Made by a program: the position numbers and the translations under genes
Shown here: positions 1 to 8,426 of the stretch, piece by piece
Layout: the number at the start of each line of letters is the position of its first letter
Position numbering within the stretch: position 1 is the first letter of the stretch
The notes under the pieces: generated by a model
Database searches by the model: none
The model's input: the letters and a program-made list of their open reading frames with translations, nothing else
Told to the model about the DNA's origin: nothing
Assembly: GCA_043777795.1 (NCBI GenBank)
Contig: JAYWHJ010000188.1
Location: 1-8,921 of the forward strand
DNA from: JAAFIP01 sp043777795
Lineage (GTDB): Bacteria > Pseudomonadota > Gammaproteobacteria > Burkholderiales > Burkholderiaceae_C
Direction of reading: 5' to 3'
Length of the DNA: 8,921 nucleotides

Positions 1-2
1 AA

Positions 3-2480
3 ACCGGAGCCGCCGCCTATCTGGCACGGCAATACAAAACCATCACCATGGTCGGCGTAGTGCTGGCTATCTTGATTGCCGTGTTCCTTGACGGTATGAG
101 TGCATTTGGCTTCGTGCTGGGTGCCGTGCTCTCAGGCGCGTGTGGCTTTATCGGCATGAACGTGTCGGTCAAGGCCAACGTACGCACTGCGCAGGCTGCG
201 ACCAAGGGTATTGGCCCCGCGCTGGACGTCGCCTTCCGTGGCGGCGCTATCACTGGCATGCTGGTGGTGGGCCTGGGCCTGCTGGGCGTGACCGTGTTTT
301 ACTGGTTCCTCGTCGGCAACGGCAACCTTACCCCCGATAAAAACCTGGCCAAGCTACTCAACCCGCTGATCGGTTTTGCCTTTGGCTCGTCATTGATTTC
401 CATCTTCGCCCGTCTGGGCGGCGGCATCTTTACCAAGGGCGCTGACGTAGGCGCGGACTTGGTAGGCAAGGTAGAAGCAGGCATTCCCGAGGATGACCCA
501 CGCAACCCCGCCGTGATTGCCGACAACGTGGGCGACAACGTGGGCGACTGTGCGGGCATGGCTGCGGACTTGTTTGAAACCTATGCCGTCACGCTGATCG
601 CTACGATGGTGCTAGGCGCGCTGGTAGTGACCGGTGCGGGCACGATCCCGGTGGTGTACCCACTGGCCTTGGGCGCTGTGTCGATCATCGCCTCCATCGT
701 TGGTTGCTTCTTTGTCAAGGCATCTCCTGGCATGAAGAACGTGATGCCGGCCCTGTACAAGGGCTTGGCAGTGGCGGGCATCTTGTCTTTCATCGCCTTT
801 GCCGTAGTCACCTGGATGATGGTGCCCGACAACATGATCACCGCCACCGGCAGCCGCATGGCCATGCTGGGCGCATGCGCCGTGGGCTTGGTTTTGACCG
901 GCGCTTTGGTGTGGATTACCGAGTACTACACAGGCACACAGTACGCGCCTGTGAAGCACATTGCACAAGCCTCCACGACTGGCCACGGCACCAACATCAT
1001 TGCGGGCCTGGGTGTGTCGATGCGCTCTACCGCTTGGCCGGTGATTTTTGTGTGCGCCGCTATCTGGTGTGCATTCAAGCTCGGTGGCCTGTACGGCATT
1101 GCCATTGCAGCCACCTCCATGCTGTCCATGGCCGGTATCGTCGTAGCACTCGACGCTTACGGCCCCATCACCGACAACGCCGGTGGCATTGCCGAAATGG
1201 CCGAGCTGCCCGCCAGCGTGCGTGACGTAACCGACCCATTGGATGCCGTAGGCAACACCACCAAGGCCGTGACAAAAGGCTATGCCATCGGCTCTGCCGG
1301 ATTGGCTGCGTTGGTATTGTTTGCCGACTACACCCACAAGCTGGAAGGCTACGGCAAGGCGATCAGCTTTGATTTAAGCGACCCGATGGTCATCATCGGC
1401 CTGTTTATCGGCGGCTTGATTCCTTACCTCTTTGGTGCCATGGCGATGGAGGCTGTGGGCCGCGCAGCAGGCTCAGTCGTGGTGGAAGTGCGCCGCCAGT
1501 TTAAAGACGGCGAGATCATGGCTGGCAAACGCAAGCCCGACTACAGCGCTGCCGTAGACATGCTGACCACTGCTGCCATCAAAGAGATGATGATCCCGTC
1601 ATTACTGCCTGTAGTAGTACCTATCGTGGTTGGCCTGGCCCTAGGCCCCGCCGCATTGGGTGGCCTGCTGATGGGTACTATCGTCACCGGCCTGTTTGTC
1701 GCTATCTCTATGTGCACCGGCGGCGGTGCCTGGGATAACGCCAAGAAGTACATCGAAGACGGCAACCACGGCGGCAAAGGCTCGGATACCCATAAGGCTG
1801 CTGTCACCGGTGACACCGTAGGCGACCCCTACAAAGACACCGCTGGCCCGGCTGTCAACCCGCTGATCAAGATCATCAACATCGTGGCGCTACTGATCGT
1901 GCCATTGATGATGTCGATCCACGGCGGCAAGTCGCCTAACGTGACCGTGACAGCGCCGGTAGCCGCAGTGGCTGCAGTGGCCACGGGCGCTGCCCCTGGC
2001 TACGATACCGGCGTTGCCCCGGTTGTGGAGGCCGCTAAGCCAGCAGCCCCCGCAGCTAGTGCAGGCGCAGCAGCAGCCGCCGCCGCCGCAGGTACCACCG
2101 CCGCCAAAAGCGACCAAGCCATGAATTCAGCCGCCCAAGCAGCCGCCGACGCCGCCAGCGTGAAGGTAGAGAACGGTATCGTCAAGTTCTACTTTGCCTC
2201 TGGCAAGGCCGACATCCCCAAAGAAGGTGGCGCAGCGCTCAAAGACATCACCGCGGGCGTGAAAGCCGGTAAAACAGCCGTCATCAGCGGCTACGTAGAT
2301 GCCAGCGGCGACCCAGTAAAGAATGCCGAACTGGCCAAGCAGCGCGCCAAGGCCGTACGCGACCTGCTGCTGCTGGCAGACATCCCTGAAAAGCAAATTA
2401 CCCTGCAAAAGCCCGCCGACATCACCGCCGGTGCCACCAGCGCCGCCGAGAGCCGCCGGGTAGAAGTAACCTTGAAATAA
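3..2480 (+). CDS. hppA: K+-independent H+-pumping membrane pyrophosphatase with C-terminal OmpA-like domain (5' partial)
   Basis: Integral inner-membrane pump that couples cytoplasmic pyrophosphate hydrolysis to proton export. The frame is open to the left edge (residues GAAAYLARQYKTIT precede the Met at 48, as inside HppA), so the true start is upstream. Seen, counting from the Met at 48: the catalytic segment DVGADLVGKVEAGIPEDDP then ADNVGDNVGDCAGMAADLFE (about 132-175), many hydrophobic helices, and the late motif GDTVGDPYKDTAGPAVNPL (about 588-606). GNTTKAVTKG has Lys at nt 1263 and Thr at nt 1272, the Lys/Thr pair that marks K+-independent H+ pumps; K+-dependent enzymes have Ala/Gly there. 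After the usual HppA end (about 625) comes an Ala/Pro-rich linker (about 634-703, with an 8-Ala run) and an OmpA-C-like domain (about 704-810) with GYVDASGD, Asp751, Arg766 and a final ESRRVEV. Most family members end near the linker. HppA identity is very secure and the added domain is well supported. Confidence 0.96.
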   Translation, partial: TGAAAYLARQYKTITMVGVVLAILIAVFLDGMSAFGFVLGAVLSGACGFIGMNVSVKANVRTAQAATKGIGPALDVAFRGGAITGMLVVGLGLLGVTVFYWFLVGNGNLTPDKNLAKLLNPLIGFAFGSSLISIFARLGGGIFTKGADVGADLVGKVEAGIPEDDPRNPAVIADNVGDNVGDCAGMAADLFETYAVTLIATMVLGALVVTGAGTIPVVYPLALGAVSIIASIVGCFFVKASPGMKNVMPALYKGLAVAGILSFIAFAVVTWMMVPDNMITATGSRMAMLGACAVGLVLTGALVWITEYYTGTQYAPVKHIAQASTTGHGTNIIAGLGVSMRSTAWPVIFVCAAIWCAFKLGGLYGIAIAATSMLSMAGIVVALDAYGPITDNAGGIAEMAELPASVRDVTDPLDAVGNTTKAVTKGYAIGSAGLAALVLFADYTHKLEGYGKAISFDLSDPMVIIGLFIGGLIPYLFGAMAMEAVGRAAGSVVVEVRRQFKDGEIMAGKRKPDYSAAVDMLTTAAIKEMMIPSLLPVVVPIVVGLALGPAALGGLLMGTIVTGLFVAISMCTGGGAWDNAKKYIEDGNHGGKGSDTHKAAVTGDTVGDPYKDTAGPAVNPLIKIINIVALLIVPLMMSIHGGKSPNVTVTAPVAAVAAVATGAAPGYDTGVAPVVEAAKPAAPAASAGAAAAAAAAGTTAAKSDQAMNSAAQAAADAASVKVENGIVKFYFASGKADIPKEGGAALKDITAGVKAGKTAVISGYVDASGDPVKNAELAKQRAKAVRDLLLLADIPEKQITLQKPADITAGATSAAESRRVEVTLK

Positions 2481-2500
2481 GCCACTAAATGCTTATCTAA

Positions 2501-2534
2501 AAACCCGCGCCGGGCAACTGGCGCGGGTTTTTTT
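2501..2534 (+). terminator. Rho-independent terminator of hppA
   Basis: An 11-bp perfect stem (AAACCCGCGCC at 2501-2511 pairing with GGCGCGGGTTT at 2520-2530) with an 8-nt loop, running into seven T residues (2528-2534). It begins 20 nt after the hppA stop codon. The A-run on the left arm could give weak activity on the other strand as well, for transcripts coming out of the DUF1345 gene. Confidence 0.93.
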
Positions 2535-2754
2535 ATAGAAACTGTCATCTCTATTGACTAAGATTACCAGGCTAAGCACTTTAGTTCTGCGAACCCCTTT
2601 TCGCCGGAATACCAGACGTACGAAGTGCTTGCGCGAGCGGCGAATCGGAGATGCACCCATCCGCTTAGTTTGAGTGCCTTTGAGCGTTTCGCAGTAGCTT
2701 GGCAAGGCGACGCAACAAAGACAGCAATGATTTAGAAATGAAATAGAACGCAAG
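2535..2754. other. Gene-free spacer with several complementary segments
   Basis: No credible gene is seen in these 220 bp. The stretch holds several inverted-repeat pairs: AAGCACTT (2574-2581) with AAGTGCTT (2623-2630), CTGCGAA (2587-2593) with TTCGCAG (2688-2694), and TTCGCCG (2600-2606) with CGGCGAA (2638-2644). The second and third pairs nest; the first crosses the third, so not all can form together. An open frame on the minus strand (TTG at 2753 to 2493) is Arg/Lys/Cys-rich, lacks a ribosome site and runs through the hppA terminator, so it is not called as a gene. The stretch may be a structured RNA, a decayed repeat unit, or plain spacer. Confidence 0.4.
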
Positions 2755-3435
2755 CTAAATCAAGCTGGCGGCAATATTGATGGTGAGCGCGAGCACAGTG
2801 GTATTAAATACAAACGCCACCACGCAATGCACCAAGCCGATGCGGCGCATGCTTTTGGAAGTGAAGGCGACGTCGGCGGTTTGCCCCGAGGTGCCGATGA
2901 CGAAGGCGAAATATACAAAGTCGCCGTAGTCAGGTACATCGTCATTGGGGAAATCCAGACCACCGGGCAGGTTGTTGGCCCGCGCAGCGTAGTAGTCGTG
3001 GGCGTAGTGCAACGCAAAGATCATGTGGGTAAAGCCCCATGAGGACGCGATGGTCACACCAGCTAGCAGCATGTGGGCATATTTCTGGCTGGTTTTAAGC
3101 TCTTTGATCACCGCCAGCTCTATGACGACGGCGCTCAGCGCAAACAGCGCCGCCAAAACAACCAGGCTCAGTACCACCAGCTTGCCATCGTCTTGGACAC
3201 GTGCACGCCGGTGGATTTGCTCGGGCGTAGAGCGCAGTACCATCGCGCTGCCCAGCAGCAAGTAGATGCAGGTGGTGACGTTCCAGCCGATGATCACGCG
3301 CGTGACGGCGTGCAGTCCCAGCGCGGTAGGCATGGCCAGCGCCGTGAGCAAGCCCAAGGCGATGGAGGCTATCAACAGCGGACGCGCACGGATTTGGTTC
3401 CATATGGCATGTTGGGGGCTGGGCATAGAGGCCAT
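2755..3435 (-). CDS. DUF1345 family integral membrane protein
   Basis: A 226-residue inner-membrane protein of unknown function. The C-terminal half carries the hallmark of the DUF1345 family: PDYGDFVYFAFVIGTSGQTA, then SKSMRRIGLVHCVVAF and the closing NTTVLALTINIAASL. Five to six hydrophobic segments are visible, starting with PLLIASIALGLLTALAMP; a charged loop (STPEQIHRRARVQDD) lies between the second and third. The ATG at 3435 is preferred; a TTG at 3456 would add seven residues and an ATG at 3426 would remove three. None has a clear Shine-Dalgarno sequence. It is divergent from the DUF4149 gene and convergent with hppA, so it is probably transcribed alone. Family membership is secure; no biochemical role can be given. 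Confidence 0.9.
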   Translation of the reverse strand: MASMPSPQHAIWNQIRARPLLIASIALGLLTALAMPTALGLHAVTRVIIGWNVTTCIYLLLGSAMVLRSTPEQIHRRARVQDDGKLVVLSLVVLAALFALSAVVIELAVIKELKTSQKYAHMLLAGVTIASSWGFTHMIFALHYAHDYYAARANNLPGGLDFPNDDVPDYGDFVYFAFVIGTSGQTADVAFTSKSMRRIGLVHCVVAFVFNTTVLALTINIAASLI

Positions 3436-3528
3436 TGTAGATGTGGGCGGTCGCAATCAGTGGGCAACTTGAAAGTACCCAGCGCACACCGGTGCAGTAG
3501 CGTTATTCAAGTTCGCTTTGAGCTGGCA

Positions 3529-3557
3529 TTGAAGATTGTTACTTCTTTTTTTATAGC
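3529..3557 (+). promoter_or_regulatory. Possible sigma70 promoter for the DUF4149 gene
   Basis: TTGAAG (3529-3534) and TATAGC (3552-3557) are spaced by 17 bp; each matches four of six consensus bases. The -10 hexamer overlaps the first bases of the palindromic repeat at 3553-3592, so the repeat may supply part of the promoter. The match is weak and could be chance. Confidence 0.25.
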
Positions 3558-3592
3558 TGCTCCCGCAATATTTTATTTGGCTACAAAGCTAA
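3553..3592 (+). repeat. ATAGC-type palindromic repeat, copy A
   Basis: A 40-nt AT-rich element starting ATAGCTGCTCCCGCAATA and ending near GCTACAAAGCTAA. Its first 22 nt are identical to the reverse complement of 7664-7685, and about 32 of 40 positions match copy B at 4098-4137. The hairpin arm seen in copy B (CGCAAT/ATTGCG) is broken on the right side here (ATTTGG), so this copy looks decayed. It ends 11 bp before the DUF4149 start codon, inside that gene's leader. Confidence 0.8.
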
Positions 3593-3603
3593 ATCGCTTA
3601 TAA

Positions 3604-4053
3604 ATGGCAATGAACAATTTACGCCGCGCTGTCGCTCTCTTTAGCATCGCCCTGTGGTGGGGCTCGCTCACGACGCTGGGCTTCTTTGTGGTGCCCATGC
3701 TGTTTACGCACCTTGAAACAGCCCAAGCGGCGGGGCGGATGGCGGCGCGGCTGTTCGGGGTGCAGGGCTATGTGTCTCTTGGCTGCGCTATGGTGATGCT
3801 GGCACTGCTCCTGCGCATGCCGCAGGCGGTGATGGGCCGGGCCGACTCCTTGCGGCATGGTTCGCATCAACCAGGCCGCGCTACCCTGGTATTGGTTCTG
3901 TTGGGCCTGGCTGCAACGCTTTTGGTGCAGTGGGTGGTGTCCCCGTTGATTGTGGCGCGTGAGAACCTGAAACTGTGGCATGCCGTGGGCACCGCGCTGT
4001 ACCTGGGGCAGTGGGTGTGCGCAAGTGCGTTGCTGTATCTGCGCAGCCGTTAA
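3604..4053 (+). CDS. DUF4149 family membrane protein
   Basis: A 149-residue protein with about four hydrophobic helices (near residues 8-34, 55-72, 93-117 and 124-146). The first helix region, LWWGSLTTLGFFVVPMLF, followed by AGRMAARLFGVQGYV, is characteristic of DUF4149 (TMEM205-like) proteins, which are common in Betaproteobacteria and have no established activity. The start could be the ATG at 3604 or at 3610; neither has an obvious ribosome-binding site, and copy A of the repeat occupies the leader. In many relatives I recall this gene near greA or ftsH; here it stands alone between a divergent DUF1345 gene and a convergent operon. Family call is good, function unknown. Confidence 0.85.
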   Translation: MAMNNLRRAVALFSIALWWGSLTTLGFFVVPMLFTHLETAQAAGRMAARLFGVQGYVSLGCAMVMLALLLRMPQAVMGRADSLRHGSHQPGRATLVLVLLGLAATLLVQWVVSPLIVARENLKLWHAVGTALYLGQWVCASALLYLRSR

Positions 4054-4097
4054 CCACACGATGGCTCCTTAGGTCGCGACCGATCACTATTTATTTG

Positions 4098-4137
4098 ATA
4101 GCTTTTCCCGCAATTTTTTATTGCGCTACAGCCCTAA
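4098..4137 (+). repeat. ATAGC-type palindromic repeat, copy B
   Basis: A 40-nt element with the most intact fold of the three copies: CGCAAT (4109-4114), a five-T loop, then ATTGCG (4120-4125), flanked by TAGC (4099-4102) and GCTA (4125-4128). It differs from copy A at 3 of the first 22 positions. It sits in the 96-bp gap between two convergent genes, where a hairpin could help end or stabilise both transcripts. It is not a classic terminator because the T-run is in the loop, not after the stem. Confidence 0.75.
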
Positions 4138-4149
4138 TCACCTTACGTT

Positions 4150-4770
4150 TTACAGGCCCAGTGTGGTGGCAGCGAAAGCCGGGCTGCTTTTGCCCAGCCA
4201 TTCGTTAATCTCCTCGCGCAGCAGCACACGGCGCTGCGCGTCAACGCCGGCTACGCCTTTGCTGCGCACCGGGTCTAGCCTGCGCAGTACCCAACCGGGG
4301 CTGTAGATGGCGCTGGGAAAACTCTCTGCATCGGCGCTGGGCACGCCGCGTGCGTCGATGATGTGGCTCCATTGGCCGCGCCAAGTAACGAAGCGGTGGT
4401 GCTTGGCCAGCAAGGTGTTAAAGCGCTTGGCCAATATGGTGAAGCTGCGGCCCGTTTGGCTCCAGGCGCTGAGGGACTCAATCACTGCGCGCTCGCCCAG
4501 CGGCCAGTCATCAAAGCTGGCGTCCACCAGGGTGATGCTGCGCCAGCCCTCGCGCGCTGCGGTGGCCAGCGCGTCGCGCACCAGTTGCTGGAAAGCGCTG
4601 CGGCCGTCGAAGCTGCCGTCCAGCAGTACCGTTTGCGCTGGGGCACCAGACAGCGGCACCTGCGGTACAGCTCCCGGTGCTGGTTGCCCTGCGGCGGGCT
4701 TTGCGCCAACGGGGCGAAGGAGCGGGCCTACGTCCGGCGTCTCGTTAAAGGGCAGCGGGTCATTCGTCAT
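4150..4770 (-). CDS. Conserved hypothetical protein coupled to the RoxA-like hydroxylase
   Basis: A 206-residue protein I cannot assign to a characterised family. The first 45 or so residues are Pro/Ala-rich and probably disordered. A compact soluble core follows (about 46-200), beginning QTVLLDGSFDGRSAFQQLV, with ITLVDASFDDWPLGERAVIE, a basic/aromatic stretch HHRFVTWRGQWSHIIDARG and a C-terminal PGWVLRRLDP. No signal peptide or membrane helix is seen. The alternating strand/helix pattern and the Asp, Trp and Arg residues vaguely recall phospholipase D-like folds, but there is no HKD motif, so I claim no activity. Its ATG lies inside the last codons of the upstream hydroxylase gene (11-nt overlap, ATGACGAATGA), pointing to coupled translation and a shared operon. 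Confidence 0.85.
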   Translation of the reverse strand: MTNDPLPFNETPDVGPLLRPVGAKPAAGQPAPGAVPQVPLSGAPAQTVLLDGSFDGRSAFQQLVRDALATAAREGWRSITLVDASFDDWPLGERAVIESLSAWSQTGRSFTILAKRFNTLLAKHHRFVTWRGQWSHIIDARGVPSADAESFPSAIYSPGWVLRRLDPVRSKGVAGVDAQRRVLLREEINEWLGKSSPAFAATTLGL

Positions 4771-5878
4771 GCAACCATCCTTGCTCTATAAACTGGCCCA
4801 AAGCCGTGGCCAATGCAGGACTCAGACCTGCCAAGTCTTGTGCATCCAGTCTACGCGCATCGGCCAGTTTGCGCAGCAGCTTGGCATCTTTGCCGGCCAC
4901 CTTCCAGCTGTCGCCGTTCAGGTACACATGCTTTGCGTCGTACATCATGCGGCTGCGGCGGTCCAGGCGCACAGCTTGGTATTTTTTGGGGGCCTTGCCC
5001 GATTTTTCTGCGGCATCAAACCACACGTTGTTTTTCGGCTCGGTAAGGTACTCGCCCAGTATCTGCTGCATCAGAGTGGGGTCAGCCAGCGCCTTGGCCA
5101 CCGCCTGGCTGGCAAAGCTTTGCAGCTCGGTGGGTATCGCGCCGGGCTGGGCCGTAGCGCCCTGGGTGCGGTCGGTGTACAGGGCCTCGTTCTCTATCTC
5201 GTCGGCCACGCGGTGCATCAGCTCGCGGGCCAGCTCCTCAGTGCTGGGGGCGCGAAAGCCGATGGAGTAGGTTTGGCAGTCGTTGTCCAGCGCCACTCCG
5301 TCGTGGGCGTAGCGGGGGGGCAGGTAGAGCATGTCGCCAGGGCCCAAGTCAAACTCTTGGGTAGGCGTAAAGTTGGCCAGGATTTTCAGCGGCACATCGC
5401 CCCGCAAGCTCAAGTCTTTTTGCGCGCCAATACGCCAGCGACGGCGGCCAATGGCTTGCAGTAAAAAAACGTCGTAGCTGTCAAAGTGCGGGCCCACGCC
5501 GCCGCCCTGGGTGGCGTAGGAGATCATCACGTCATCCAGCCGCGCGTCGGGTACAAAGCGAAACTGCTGCAGCAAATTGTGCACGCCGTCGTGGTGCAGG
5601 TCTACGCCTTGCACCAGCAGGGTCCAGTCGGCACGCTTGAGCGGCGGGGTTTTGTCGAACGGCCCTTGTTTAAAGCTCCATTTGTCGTTTTTGCGCTCTA
5701 CCAAGCGCGATTCAACCGCCTCGTCTGCGGCCATGGCAAACAGCGCGTCGCGCGGCACCAAGGGCTGCAAGCCGGGCACAGCGGCGCGGATCACGAGGGG
5801 CTTTTTTTGCCAAAATTTTTGCATAAATAGCTCAGGCGAGATGCCGCCGAGCAAAGCGATGGGGGTTTTTACATTCAT
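4760..5878 (-). CDS. roxA: JmjC/cupin 2-oxoglutarate oxygenase, uL16 (L16) arginine 3-hydroxylase-like
   Basis: Cytoplasmic Fe(II)/2-oxoglutarate-dependent oxygenase of the RoxA/YcfD group; the E. coli member hydroxylates an arginine of ribosomal protein uL16. At 372 residues it has almost the E. coli length (373). The N-terminus (ISPELFMQKFWQKKPLVIR) is typical of the family. The iron-binding triad is visible as His131 and Asp133 in GPHFDSYDVFLLQ and His192 in LPPRYAHDGVAL, with spacing like that of YcfD. The C-terminal part (about 205-372) corresponds to the dimerisation and winged-helix region. The start is placed at the ATG at 5878 (MNVKTPIALLGG); the frame stays open further upstream only as an antisense shadow of the FKBP gene. 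AGGG lies 13-16 nt upstream, a distant ribosome site. It heads an operon with the overlapping 206-aa unknown. The substrate is inferred from homology. Confidence 0.92.
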   Translation of the reverse strand: MNVKTPIALLGGISPELFMQKFWQKKPLVIRAAVPGLQPLVPRDALFAMAADEAVESRLVERKNDKWSFKQGPFDKTPPLKRADWTLLVQGVDLHHDGVHNLLQQFRFVPDARLDDVMISYATQGGGVGPHFDSYDVFLLQAIGRRRWRIGAQKDLSLRGDVPLKILANFTPTQEFDLGPGDMLYLPPRYAHDGVALDNDCQTYSIGFRAPSTEELARELMHRVADEIENEALYTDRTQGATAQPGAIPTELQSFASQAVAKALADPTLMQQILGEYLTEPKNNVWFDAAEKSGKAPKKYQAVRLDRRSRMMYDAKHVYLNGDSWKVAGKDAKLLRKLADARRLDAQDLAGLSPALATALGQFIEQGWLHDE

Positions 5879-5894
5879 GGGACAATTCTGCCCT
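5879..5894. promoter_or_regulatory. 16-bp divergent junction between roxA and the FKBP gene
   Basis: Only 16 bp separate the two start codons. The junction is roughly symmetric: CATGGG on the left and CCCTATG on the right, so each ATG faces a G/C triplet. The promoter and leader of each gene must therefore lie within the coding sequence of the other, unless one start is misplaced. An in-frame ATG at 5877 would make the FKBP start overlap the roxA start. No clear -10/-35 elements were identified. Confidence 0.5.
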
Positions 5895-6503
5895 ATGAAT
5901 GACGATTTAAACGAACCCCTCACCCACATCACCCCGCAATGCGTAGTGGCCCTCACCTGGACGCTGAAAGACACCTTGGGCCAAGAGCTTGACGTGCTGG
6001 ACAAGCCCGTAGAATTTTTAGTCGGCGGTGGCGATCTGCTGCCCAAAATCGACGAGGCCCTGCAGGGCCACGAGGTAGGCGATAGCCTGGACCTGCACCT
6101 GGAGCCCGAAAACGCGTTTGGCGACTTCATCGACAAACTCATCTTTTTAGAAGAGCGCAGCAAGTTCCCCAAAAAGATCGAAGAAGGCCAGAGCTTTGAA
6201 GGCCTGCCCCCCGGCTGCAACCCGGACGCCCCGCCCGACCTGCTCTACACCATCACCGAAATCTACCCCGAGCATGTGGTGCTAGACGCCAACCACCCCC
6301 TGGCCGGCATCGCCATCCGCCTGCACCTCAAAGTGGCGGGCATCCGCGAGGCTACGGAGGACGAAGTGGGAGATGGGACAGCGGGGGTGGGGTTCTTCAA
6401 GATTGGCGGCGCTGGGCGTAAAGACAAGGCTGACAGCGACGATGAAGGCGACGAAGCGCAGTATCGCTCTATCAAACCCATTGATTTCAAGGATTTACAT
6501 TAG
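5895..6503 (+). CDS. SlyD-like FKBP-type peptidyl-prolyl cis-trans isomerase
   Basis: A cytoplasmic prolyl isomerase/chaperone of 202 residues. The FKBP half-sites flank an insert-in-flap domain as in SlyD: VLDKPVEFLVGGGDLLPKID and EALQGHEVGDSLDL, then AFGDF, the insert (about 76-125), and NHPLAGIAIRLHLKVAGIRE closing the FKBP fold near residue 153. The start MNDDLNEPLTHITPQ matches what I recall for Burkholderiales relatives. Beyond the usual end (ATEDEVGDGTAGVGFFKI) there is an extra tail of about 33 residues, rich in Asp, Glu and Lys and ending IKPIDFKDLH. It has only the final His, so the metal-binding His-rich tail of E. coli SlyD is absent. It is divergent from the hydroxylase gene. SlyD-type identity is strong, but orthology with E. 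coli slyD is not proven, so no symbol is given. Confidence 0.9.
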   Translation: MNDDLNEPLTHITPQCVVALTWTLKDTLGQELDVLDKPVEFLVGGGDLLPKIDEALQGHEVGDSLDLHLEPENAFGDFIDKLIFLEERSKFPKKIEEGQSFEGLPPGCNPDAPPDLLYTITEIYPEHVVLDANHPLAGIAIRLHLKVAGIREATEDEVGDGTAGVGFFKIGGAGRKDKADSDDEGDEAQYRSIKPIDFKDLH

Positions 6504-6618
6504 CACCTGCACTGCGGCACACCGCACATGCCCGGATTCTCTGCCGGGGCTGCGCCCTTGAATAAAGCGCACCTATCCCCATCTAACTACCCCTATTTCA
6601 AGGCTGCGCCCGCTCTCC
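6504..6618 (+). other. Spacer between FKBP and ABC exporter genes, with a small GC-rich hairpin
   Basis: TGCGG (6513-6517) pairs with CCGCA (6522-6526) around a 4-nt loop, and CCCGG (6531-6535) can pair with CCGGG (6544-6548). No T-run follows, so a factor-independent terminator is unlikely. A 10-nt direct repeat, GGCTGCGCCC, occurs at 6548-6557 and 6602-6611. The exporter start at 6619 lacks a good Shine-Dalgarno sequence. No clear promoter was found. Confidence 0.35.
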
Positions 6619-8409
<1,791 letters not shown>

Positions 8410-8426
8410 TTACCAGAAGCCACCTC

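Noticed and set aside
522..545. Tandem 12-bp duplication GACAACGTGGGC in hppA
   Set aside because: It encodes the conserved active-site motif DNVGDNVGD, so it reflects protein function, not a repeat element.
612..1337. Long antisense open frame (241 codons) inside hppA
   Set aside because: Gly/His/Arg-rich low-complexity translation typical of the reverse strand of a GC-rich gene; the opposite strand encodes a certain HppA.
2493..2753. Small Arg/Cys-rich minus-strand open frame (TTG start)
   Set aside because: No ribosome site, reads through the hppA terminator hairpin, and no recognisable domain. Kept only as part of the structured-spacer note.
4307..5464. 385-codon plus-strand open frame across the 206-aa unknown and roxA
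   Set aside because: It runs antisense to two genes with clear family or operon support, and its translation matches no family pattern.
5577..5894. Upstream extension of the FKBP frame
   Set aside because: It is antisense to the roxA coding region; the family N-terminus begins at MNDDLNEPLTH.
5879..6220. Upstream extension of the roxA frame
   Set aside because: It is antisense to the FKBP gene and adds Ser/Arg/Pro-rich sequence before the natural N-terminus MNVKTPIALLGG.
6548..6611. 10-nt direct repeat GGCTGCGCCC flanking the exporter leader
   Set aside because: Short, GC-rich and without symmetry; easily chance in this base composition.
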